Source of the DNA: a bacterium BMS3Bbin03
GTDB lineage: Bacteria; Zhuqueibacterota; JdFR-76; BMS3Abin05
Direction of reading: 5' to 3'
Assembly: GCA_002898015.1 (NCBI GenBank)
Contig: BDTM01000095.1
Span: 1 to 42,588 of the forward strand
Length of the DNA: 42,588 nucleotides
The notes under the pieces were generated by a model, which was not told where the DNA came from, made no database searches, and worked only from the letters and a program-made list of their open reading frames with translations. This document shows, piece by piece, positions 16,209-24,067 of the stretch (positions are counted from its first letter, which is position 1; each line of letters opens with the position of its first letter). The position numbers and the translations under genes are program-made.

Positions 16209-18002
16209 ATGTTAAGACGAAACAGGCTGTTACTTCTGATGTTTGTCCTTCTTTGGGCTCCGGCCGGCTCACTTTTTGCCCAATGGACCCACCTGGACTG
16301 GAAGATGCACAATGTGGGAAAAGTGCGCCAGGTGATTGTCAATACGGGTGCCTTAAATGCGATAGACGCCAACGGCTTCAGCAAATACGGCTACCCGGGG
16401 CTGATTAACTGTGAATTTCCGCCTAACAGCGATGAAGAGCATATCTTTAAGGCCGGTTTTTGGGTGGGCGCCATTACCGACGCCGGGGACACCCTTGTTT
16501 CGGTGACCAAAACCCATTTTACACCCGATGAATTCTACCCGACCAATGCCGCCTGGGATACGATCTGGGTGGTTTCAAAAGGGGACACTGTTAATATTCC
16601 TTACTGGCCGGATTACGTGGGCGTGTCGGATCAGGATTTTGTCTGTCGATACAGTGACTACAACGTTCTGAATATTAAAAATCATACACCGCTTTATCTG
16701 GAAGTGATTCAAACCAGTTATGCCTGGAGCTCGCCGCCTTTAAATGAATTTATCGTTTATCGATACTCTATTATTCCGAAAAAATTAAATCTGAATAAAG
16801 TGTTCATTTCCATCTGGCTGCACGGAGAGGTCGGCAATATCCGTGCGGCAGAAAATTACATCGATGAGTATTCTCTGTATTTTCCCAAGTATCAGATGAT
16901 CGTTGATGAGGATGCGAAAGGCGGGGATGACGGCGACGCCATTAGTCCCATCGGGATGGAAATATTATCGCCGCGAGACAGCACCTTACGATGGTCGTTT
17001 AAATGGTATACCCATGAAGGTCTCGCGGCGCTGGCCAGAGACCCCAACCGGTACCGGGACATGTCCGGCGGAGAAATTATGCAGGACCGCATGGAACCGG
17101 CCAGGGCGCACATGGTGCTTTCATTCGGTCCGTTTGAACGGGTAAAAGTGGGAGATACGCTTCATTTTGAGATGGCCGAAGTGTTTGGGTACGGCATGAA
17201 GGATATGATGAAAAATGCAAAATATCTGGAATTTCTGAGAGCGAAAAAATACCGGGTTCCTTCTCCGCCTCCCAAACCGTTTCTTAAACTGACGATAAAG
17301 AGTCATGAAGTGCATCTTAGCTGGAAACCGACCGATCATGACAATCCGGAAACGTATCAGGATTCTTACCGCGGAGACAACGAAACAGTCCCTTTCGAGG
17401 GTTATCGACTGTACAAGAGCACCCAAAGCATCACAGGCCCCTGGACTTTATTGGCGGAGTACGATTTACCCAATGATGTTTATGGTTCCAACACGGGTCT
17501 CGAACACGACTACACGGATGTCGGCTTATTAAATAACATGGAGTATTACTATTCCGTTACGGCATTTTCTAAACCGGATACGGTGACCCATTTTCCTTCG
17601 CAGGAATCCAGCGTGGATGCCAATGCCAGGGTTGTGATTCCCGGAACAGGCCCCCCTAAAAGTCTTGGAAAAGTGATCGTGGTCCCCAATCCGTACCGCG
17701 GGGATGCCGATTACAATGCATACAATCCCGAGTGGGAGAAAAATCCGCCGGGACGCCCCTGGATGGAGCAGGACCGGCGCGTTCAATTTATCAATTTGCC
17801 GGCCCGGTGTGAAATTAAAGTCTATACGCTGGCCGGAGATCTGGTCACCACAATTCTGCATAATGATCCGGATCGAGGCTATGAAGACTGGAATCTGACC
17901 TCACACCAGGGGCAGGCGATTTCCAGCGGCATTTACCTGTTTACAGTAAAAGAGACCCAAAATAATAACATTCAGGTGGGCAAATTTGTGGTGATAAAGT
18001 AA
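16209..18002 (+). CDS. Secreted Fn3-containing protein, paralogue 3 of 3
   Basis: A 597-aa paralogue, the most divergent of the three. The signal peptide ends SLFAQ. It has the conserved N-terminal domain (LDWKMHNVGKVRQV, CEFPPNSDEEH, YVGVSDQDFVCRYSDY), a proline linker (VPSPPPKP), the Fn3-like domain (FEGYRLYKSTQS) and the C-terminal NPYRGD/SSGIYLF export-type domain. AGAGAGG precedes ATG 16209. It follows paralogue 2 by 26 bases and precedes the PorV-like gene, which in T9SS shuttles cargo to the sortase. Its role is unknown; the three copies may bind different glycan structures (inference). Confidence 0.85.
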   Translation: MLRRNRLLLLMFVLLWAPAGSLFAQWTHLDWKMHNVGKVRQVIVNTGALNAIDANGFSKYGYPGLINCEFPPNSDEEHIFKAGFWVGAITDAGDTLVSVTKTHFTPDEFYPTNAAWDTIWVVSKGDTVNIPYWPDYVGVSDQDFVCRYSDYNVLNIKNHTPLYLEVIQTSYAWSSPPLNEFIVYRYSIIPKKLNLNKVFISIWLHGEVGNIRAAENYIDEYSLYFPKYQMIVDEDAKGGDDGDAISPIGMEILSPRDSTLRWSFKWYTHEGLAALARDPNRYRDMSGGEIMQDRMEPARAHMVLSFGPFERVKVGDTLHFEMAEVFGYGMKDMMKNAKYLEFLRAKKYRVPSPPPKPFLKLTIKSHEVHLSWKPTDHDNPETYQDSYRGDNETVPFEGYRLYKSTQSITGPWTLLAEYDLPNDVYGSNTGLEHDYTDVGLLNNMEYYYSVTAFSKPDTVTHFPSQESSVDANARVVIPGTGPPKSLGKVIVVPNPYRGDADYNAYNPEWEKNPPGRPWMEQDRRVQFINLPARCEIKVYTLAGDLVTTILHNDPDRGYEDWNLTSHQGQAISSGIYLFTVKETQNNNIQVGKFVVIK

Positions 18003-18035
18003 TTGATGAAAATAACAAAAATTGGAGTTCATGAG

Positions 18036-18956
18036 ATGTCCAAAAAATTAATCCTTGTCCTGTTGCTTTTCCCGAGTTTGTTGTTTGCTCAATACCAGCG
18101 TCCGGGAAGTACGGATGCCCAGTTTTTAAAAATCGGCGTGAGCGCCAGAGCCGAAGCCATGAGCGGTGCCTACATCGCCGTCGTTACCGGGGCAGAAGCC
18201 ACTTATTACAATCCGGCGGCATTGGCGAGAATCGACGGGAGCGACGTTGTGTTTAATCATACTAAATGGTTTGCAGGGATTAACCATGATTTTGTGGCCG
18301 CCGCACACACGTTTGAACATTACGGCACATTCGGAATTTCAATGACGGCATTGTACACCGATGCAATGAAAGTTCGAACGCCGCTTCAGCCCGACGGCAC
18401 GGGTGAAACTTTTTATGCCAATAATTATCGTGTGGGCATCAGCTATTCCCGCTATTTGACCGACCGGGTTACTTTTGGCGGAACCCTGAATTACATTAAT
18501 ATGTCGCTCTATTCCGGCTTTTCGGCCAACGCTTACTCCGTCGATATCGCCATTCTGTACACGACGCAATTTCACGGCTTCCGTTTCGGTATGCGGATTG
18601 CCAATTTCGGGTCGGAAGTGAAATATGTGAATGAATCCTACCCGCTTCCCACGAACTTTAATTTCGGTCTGGCCATGAATGTGATCGATACCCCCGGCCA
18701 AAAACTGCTGATGAGTTTTTCGGCCCTGAAACCCAACGACGGGCAGCCTTTGGGACAGGTCGGGGCGGAATGGGATTATCACAATATAATATTTGCAAGA
18801 ACAGGCTACCGGATCAATTACGATGTGGCCGGTTATTCTTTCGGAGGAGGTCTCCTGATGAACATTCAGGGGTATCAATTAAGATTTGATTATTCTTTTA
18901 GTAATTTCATTTTGCTCGGAGGTGCGCACCGTTTCGGCATTGGACTCTCATTTTAG
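18036..18956 (+). CDS. PorV/PorQ-family outer-membrane protein
   Basis: A beta-barrel of about 306 aa. In T9SS, PorV delivers cargo with C-terminal sorting domains to the sortase/attachment complex. The signal peptide ends SLLFAQ. The family signature near the N-terminus is present (GVSARAEAMSGAYIAVVTG, then ATYYNPAALA), followed by alternating beta-strands to the C-terminal FGIGLSF. I chose ATG 18036 because GGAG at 18024-18027 is correctly spaced and the signal peptide then begins MSKKLIL; an upstream in-frame TTG at 18003 overlaps the previous stop region. Its place beside several T9SS cargo genes suggests a locus-dedicated PorV paralogue rather than the housekeeping one. Confidence 0.87.
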   Translation: MSKKLILVLLLFPSLLFAQYQRPGSTDAQFLKIGVSARAEAMSGAYIAVVTGAEATYYNPAALARIDGSDVVFNHTKWFAGINHDFVAAAHTFEHYGTFGISMTALYTDAMKVRTPLQPDGTGETFYANNYRVGISYSRYLTDRVTFGGTLNYINMSLYSGFSANAYSVDIAILYTTQFHGFRFGMRIANFGSEVKYVNESYPLPTNFNFGLAMNVIDTPGQKLLMSFSALKPNDGQPLGQVGAEWDYHNIIFARTGYRINYDVAGYSFGGGLLMNIQGYQLRFDYSFSNFILLGGAHRFGIGLSF

Positions 18957-18988
18957 GATTAGGATTGGTATCCCTGTAATTGATTTTT

Positions 18989-19099
18989 GGTTCTTCGCGA
19001 GAATGCGTGCTTTTTGAATGATTCAATCATTTTTTAAAAGTGATTTGAATGGAGATAGGATCGTATTTTCATTGCCACGAATGCACGAATTGATGAACC
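18989..19099 (+). repeat. Dispersed intergenic element, copy A
   Basis: It begins GGTTCTTCGCGAGAATGCGT, followed by a T-rich tract, and ends with CACGAATGCACGAATTGATGAACC. The first 27 bases recur at 42430-42456 with one mismatch, and the CACGAAT block recurs there too. The ends GGTTC and GAACC are inverted, suggesting a small non-coding mobile element or remnant. Confidence 0.5.
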
Positions 19100-19130
19100 A
19101 TAAAAATGCATTTGAATTTTGAGGTATTCG

Positions 19131-21227
19131 ATGATTAATTGTAAGTTGACGGGTAAGCGTTCCGGGTCGGGACGCCGTTTTGCGGTAAGGGCTTTGGTTG
19201 TGGCCGCGGCTCTGTTTCTCATGCGTTTTGAGTTGAGCGCGCAGGTCGTTCAAATTAAGAGACTCGATGTTAACGGCGCATTAAATGCCGGAACCCTCCG
19301 GGCGGCCGTAACGCCGCCGTTTACCATCAATACGATTCAAAAAATATTTGACGGCAATCCATATACGGAAGCGGTGGTACAGAACAGCGATTCGGTGACC
19401 ATCACGCTTGTGTTCGACGCGCCCGTTAATATTTCAAAAAGCAAGGTTTTTTTCTGGAATAACGGCGAATGGAGCCTCGAGGCGGCCAACACAGAGGCTG
19501 ATTTAAATCAGAAATCGGGCTCTTATCAATTATGGGTTGATCGCCAAAAATATGCTTATTTTATCTCGGATTCGTCAAGCTTTCCCGCGAGCAAGGCCAG
19601 GTGCATTCGTTTAACCGCCCGAAATCTTCAGGGCAATAATATCTACATGGGTGAGTGGGATTTATACACCCCGTTTATCCTGACGTCTCTGCAAATTTTG
19701 CCCGATCACCCAAAATTGCTGCCGGGCACATCTTTTCAGTTAAAAGTGATGGCTTTGGATGATGAGGGCAATGCCTATCCGTACAATCTGAAGGATCCGG
19801 TCATGTGGTCTTCCGCCAATCGTGCGATTGTGAGCATGGGTGAGATGGGCGATATTCACGGCCATTCGCTGGGCACGGCTTTAATCACCGCCCAAACCAC
19901 CGCCCTCTCGGGGACGACAACGGCGGAGGTGGTGTCTGATTTTGAATCCCCCAAAGCCGAACCGCTGCCCGTCAAGGTGGCTTTGATCCTGCAGGATCCT
20001 ATTATAGATATCGCGCATAAACGCAGGATTCACCAGGTGCGCGGCTGGACCAATCCCAGGGATCTGATTCGCCAGATTATTGAAGAATTTTATAAAGCCA
20101 GCGATGGTGTGGCTAATTTTCAAATCGTCGAAACGCACAACGACGGGAAAATTTTTACCCGCATCGGCGGGAAATTTATGACGATTGACACGTTGGCCTA
20201 TTATTTCGGCTCGATTTCACATTTGTACGGCAGAGATACGAAGGGCACGCTGCAAAATTTAGCGGAAGTGCAGGGCAAAGTAAAATTTGATTACAACGCT
20301 ATGATTGATTATTATAATCTGGATACCAAACGAAATAACGGAAAAATCGATGAGGTGTGGGTGTACTCCTTTCCTTTCTCAGGGATGTATGAATCGCAGC
20401 TTGTAGGCCCGGGAGCGTTCTGGTGGAATTCTCCGCCGCTGGAACATCCCGGGCTGGAGAAGCTTCTGTCCGTCATGGGCTGGAATTATGAGCGCGGCGT
20501 GGCGGAAGCGCTCCACAGCTTTGGACACCGGGTCGAGAGTGCCATGCGCCATATTTACGGAAGATGGGATGTGCACAATCCAAATCCGAACAACTGGGAA
20601 CTTTTCACAACAATCGATAAAGACAAACCGGGGAAAGCCCAGGTCGGTAATATTCATTTCCCCCCCAACGGTTTGCATGATTACGATTACGGCGATAAGC
20701 GGTATGTGGTCACTTATGCGGACAATTGGAAACGCTACCCCATCCTTTTAAATCAAACGCGAACCGTCAATTGCCGGGAATGGGGCTGCTCTCAACTGGA
20801 CTATATGCGATGGTGGTTTAATCACCTGCCCCGGTATAAAGGCGTCACGGACGGCATCCTGAATAACTGGTGGTATTACGCCATCGATTATGAGGGCGCT
20901 GTGGGGAAAGCTTCACAGCTCACAAATGTGGATGAAAAAATGGGATTCCTGAATACCTCTCCGGGTGACTATTCGCTCGAGCAAAACTATCCTAATCCGT
21001 TCAATTCAACGACCCAAATCAGATTTTCTTTAAAAAAACCCCGGCATGTGACCTTGAAAATTTACGATATTTCAGGCCGGGAGGTCGAAACGTTAATCGA
21101 TAAAAAAGAACCGGCAGGACAATACGAGGTGAAATTTAACGGAAACCGGTTTGCCAGCGGGGTCTATTTCTGCCAATTAACCGCGGGCAATTTTAGGTCG
21201 ACCCACAAGATGATTTTACTGAAATAA
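19131..21227 (+). CDS. T9SS-exported discoidin/Ig-like protein with HxxxHxxE motif
   Basis: A secreted protein of about 699 aa. The signal peptide ends ELSAQ. A discoidin (F5/8 type C)-like domain (about 40-185) is followed by a BIG2-like Ig domain (about 190-270). The central region, about 285-600, contains ALHSFGHRVESAM, with His462, His466 and Glu469, together with many Trp/Tyr residues. This spacing could be a metal site, but it is not a standard HExxH protease motif. A T9SS type-A domain begins near 615 (LEQNYPNPFNSTT). I chose ATG 19131 because GAGG at 19121-19124 is well spaced. It is a candidate enzyme or adhesin of the glycan locus; the central domain is unrecognised. Confidence 0.82.
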   Translation: MINCKLTGKRSGSGRRFAVRALVVAAALFLMRFELSAQVVQIKRLDVNGALNAGTLRAAVTPPFTINTIQKIFDGNPYTEAVVQNSDSVTITLVFDAPVNISKSKVFFWNNGEWSLEAANTEADLNQKSGSYQLWVDRQKYAYFISDSSSFPASKARCIRLTARNLQGNNIYMGEWDLYTPFILTSLQILPDHPKLLPGTSFQLKVMALDDEGNAYPYNLKDPVMWSSANRAIVSMGEMGDIHGHSLGTALITAQTTALSGTTTAEVVSDFESPKAEPLPVKVALILQDPIIDIAHKRRIHQVRGWTNPRDLIRQIIEEFYKASDGVANFQIVETHNDGKIFTRIGGKFMTIDTLAYYFGSISHLYGRDTKGTLQNLAEVQGKVKFDYNAMIDYYNLDTKRNNGKIDEVWVYSFPFSGMYESQLVGPGAFWWNSPPLEHPGLEKLLSVMGWNYERGVAEALHSFGHRVESAMRHIYGRWDVHNPNPNNWELFTTIDKDKPGKAQVGNIHFPPNGLHDYDYGDKRYVVTYADNWKRYPILLNQTRTVNCREWGCSQLDYMRWWFNHLPRYKGVTDGILNNWWYYAIDYEGAVGKASQLTNVDEKMGFLNTSPGDYSLEQNYPNPFNSTTQIRFSLKKPRHVTLKIYDISGREVETLIDKKEPAGQYEVKFNGNRFASGVYFCQLTAGNFRSTHKMILLK

Positions 21228-21271
21228 AGAAAATTTTCCAAACGCAGATGAAAACCAAATATTGAGAAATA

Positions 21272-24043
21272 ATGAAAATCAAGACGCTGTTGCATTTTAT
21301 TCTATTCCTGTTAATCTGCCTGCCCGGGATGGTTTATGCTCAATCTTTAAAAGAGCTGACATTTGAAACCTCCCGGGGCCTTGGCCTGACATCGTACAAA
21401 ATAAACGGGGTCCAAAAACCCTTTCAAGAGACGCTGCCGCTGTTTTCAATAAGAATAAACGGCAAATTAACCACCACGTTATCTGCTTCTGCCTCGAAAA
21501 GCGGAGGGGTTTTTTATTTCAAATTTCCTTCGGGATTAACGGGTTCGATTAAACCGGAAAAGGGTTTTTCGCCCGGTTGGAAAGCGGAGGTTATTTTAGA
21601 AAATAAATCCGATTCCACAATAAAAATTTTAAATTTAGTACCGCTGGGTCAGTCCCCAAATCGTATCTACATCACGGCGTCGGCGCCCTGGACCCTGGCA
21701 AGTTCAAAAATATTCAGACCTGATTCAGGCCCGATCGGCGTGATTCTTCCCGATAATGCGTGGGAACTCGGCTACGCCGCCCTTGGAATTGGGCCTCATA
21801 AATCCATTGCCGCGCTGGCGCGCCGGAACGGCGGGAAAAACACGAAATTCCATCGCTATTCGGCTTACATCCGGCCCGGCGGCACCGTTCAATATGATCT
21901 TTATGCAGATGTGTATGAGGGCGTGTGGCAAAACGGGCTTCGAATGATGTTTCGAAAAAGATACCTTTATGATCTCAAACGCTTCGATAACACGCTTTTC
22001 GAGAGAAAAGATCTGGAGTGGATTCGGCATCGTTACGTGATCACCATTCAATATGCGTGGGATCATAATTACTACGACATGAAAGACGGCCGGTATCATT
22101 TTGCCGAATTTCTGGCGAATGGGGAAAAACTCTTCGGCGGCTATGACGTATTCTGTATCTGGCCCACGTGGCCCACGTTGGGCCTGGATCAGCGCAATCA
22201 GTGGGATTTGTACAATGATCTTCCGGGCGGATTGGAAAAAATGCACGAACTTTCCGAATACGCCAAAAAGCACGGCACAAAATTTTTTATTTCATTTAAT
22301 CCCTGGGACAAAAGCACCCGCAAAGAAGATTTCTATGAGGGCATTTCAAGAATGATAAAGGCGGTCGATGCCGATGGTGTGGTGCTGGATACTTATGGAA
22401 GCTCGAGCCGGAAACTGCAGAATGCGGCGGACCGGGTGAAGCCGGGGGTCATCATGTACAGCGAGGGAATGGCGGTGCCCAAAGACATGCCAGGTATCGT
22501 GGCCGGCCGGGTGCACGACGCCATCACCATGCCGCCGCCGTTAAATCTTAATAAATTCATTAAACCGCAATTTGCAATTTTTAGAGTCTGCCAATTGAGC
22601 CATGGGAGAATTCACCGGGATTTGGCGATTTCATTCTTCAACGGCTACGGCACGGAACTAAACACGATGGCGCCCGGCCGGCCCGACTGGATGACCGCCG
22701 AATATCGTTATTTAGGGAAAACCGTGCTGCTGCTGCGGGAAAATTCAGCCGCGTTTTTAAGTCAAAACTGGACGCCGCTGCTTCCCACATCAGTCGACAG
22801 CATCTGGGTGAACCGGTGGCCCGCCCGGACAAAGACCGTTTATACCATCTACAGCCTGAAACCCCGGGGATATGACGGCCCGTTGTTCAAAGTCGACGCA
22901 TCGAAAGGCTTTCATTTTGTAGACCTCTGGTCTCATAACGAAATAACCCCGGACACTCTACAGAACACAACCTATCTGCCGGTTTCCGTTCGATCCTTTG
23001 ATAAGGCATGGCTGGGAACAAAAAGAGAAGGCAATGTGAGTTGTGTCGCAAAACTGCCGGATTTATTAAAAGTAAGGCTCAATGGTGATTCGCTTTCATT
23101 CGGCGCCGGGACAGGCGATCGTATTCTGGTCTGGGCCGGAAATCCTTCCTATCAGGGAATATTTAGAAAGTTTGATGTCAAGGGGCAGTCGGTTCGTCTG
23201 ATGCAGTTATTCGGCCGGTATGAAGGCAAGTTTGTCGTGCAGCTTTTTGACAAAAGCGAATTGCTGGACGAGCGGGTGATCAATCTAAAACCCGGAACTG
23301 CAAGGCTGATCAGTCAAGTCGTGCCGACTCCCAAAGCGGATAAAGCCCCCCGGGGTATGGTTGAAATACCGGGAGGGACTTTTATTTACAGAGTCAAAAA
23401 AACGGCTCATTTTATCTCTTATCCGGAACTGCCGGATTCAATGGTCCTAAATATTCATAAATTTTATATGGATCAATATCCGGTCACGAATCAGCAATTT
23501 AAGCGGTTTATCACGGCTGCCGATTATCTTCCGAAAGACACGGTCAATTATTTGAAGCACTGGAAGAAGGGGACCTATCCCAAAGGGACAGGGGATTTCC
23601 CGGTTGTGTATGTCGGCAGGGAAGACGCCGGGGCTTACGCAAAGTGGGCCGGTAAAAGATTGCCCACAGAAATCGAGTGGCAGTATGCGGGCCAGGGCAC
23701 CGACACGTTAAGCTGGCCCTGGGGTCACGAATTTGATTCGACCAAATGCAATAATGCGTCGGGCAGGCTGACTCCGGTGGATGCTTTCCCGCAGGGTCAG
23801 AGCCAATTTGGGGTGATGGACCTGGTCGGAAACGTCTGGCAGATAACAAATGATCTTTATGATGACGGAAGCTACTATCTCGAAATGATTAGAGGCGGAA
23901 GTTACTACAAACCCACATCCAGTTGGTGGTATGTAAAAGGCGGCCCTCAGCCGTTGAATCACAGACAGGTTCTGCTGATGGTTTCGCCCGGCTTCGATAG
24001 AAATGCGACGGTTGGATTTCGCTGCGTTAAAGATGCTCGATAA
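21272..24043 (+). CDS. Glycosidase-like protein fused to SUMF1-like domain
   Basis: A 923-aa exported protein (signal peptide ends GMVYAQ). Residues 25-230 look like a beta-sandwich. From 240 to 530 there is a probable TIM barrel (VFCIWPTWPTLGLD, KFFISFNPWDKS, DADGVVLDTYGSSS, IMYSEGM), where an Asp in VVLDTYG and the Glu in SEGM could be the catalytic pair. A beta domain follows, then a formylglycine-generating-enzyme/SUMF1-like domain (about 693-923; GMVEIPGGTF, YPVTNQQFKRF, RLPTEIEWQYA, DLVGNVWQ). The Cys pair needed for FGE oxidation is absent: the RGGSYYKPTSSWW segment has none. The SUMF1 part is therefore probably structural or sugar-binding. There is no T9SS domain, so it is likely periplasmic. 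The glycosidase assignment is tentative. Confidence 0.78.
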   Translation: MKIKTLLHFILFLLICLPGMVYAQSLKELTFETSRGLGLTSYKINGVQKPFQETLPLFSIRINGKLTTTLSASASKSGGVFYFKFPSGLTGSIKPEKGFSPGWKAEVILENKSDSTIKILNLVPLGQSPNRIYITASAPWTLASSKIFRPDSGPIGVILPDNAWELGYAALGIGPHKSIAALARRNGGKNTKFHRYSAYIRPGGTVQYDLYADVYEGVWQNGLRMMFRKRYLYDLKRFDNTLFERKDLEWIRHRYVITIQYAWDHNYYDMKDGRYHFAEFLANGEKLFGGYDVFCIWPTWPTLGLDQRNQWDLYNDLPGGLEKMHELSEYAKKHGTKFFISFNPWDKSTRKEDFYEGISRMIKAVDADGVVLDTYGSSSRKLQNAADRVKPGVIMYSEGMAVPKDMPGIVAGRVHDAITMPPPLNLNKFIKPQFAIFRVCQLSHGRIHRDLAISFFNGYGTELNTMAPGRPDWMTAEYRYLGKTVLLLRENSAAFLSQNWTPLLPTSVDSIWVNRWPARTKTVYTIYSLKPRGYDGPLFKVDASKGFHFVDLWSHNEITPDTLQNTTYLPVSVRSFDKAWLGTKREGNVSCVAKLPDLLKVRLNGDSLSFGAGTGDRILVWAGNPSYQGIFRKFDVKGQSVRLMQLFGRYEGKFVVQLFDKSELLDERVINLKPGTARLISQVVPTPKADKAPRGMVEIPGGTFIYRVKKTAHFISYPELPDSMVLNIHKFYMDQYPVTNQQFKRFITAADYLPKDTVNYLKHWKKGTYPKGTGDFPVVYVGREDAGAYAKWAGKRLPTEIEWQYAGQGTDTLSWPWGHEFDSTKCNNASGRLTPVDAFPQGQSQFGVMDLVGNVWQITNDLYDDGSYYLEMIRGGSYYKPTSSWWYVKGGPQPLNHRQVLLMVSPGFDRNATVGFRCVKDAR

Positions 24044-24067
24044 AAATTTAACAGAGGAGATTGAATC

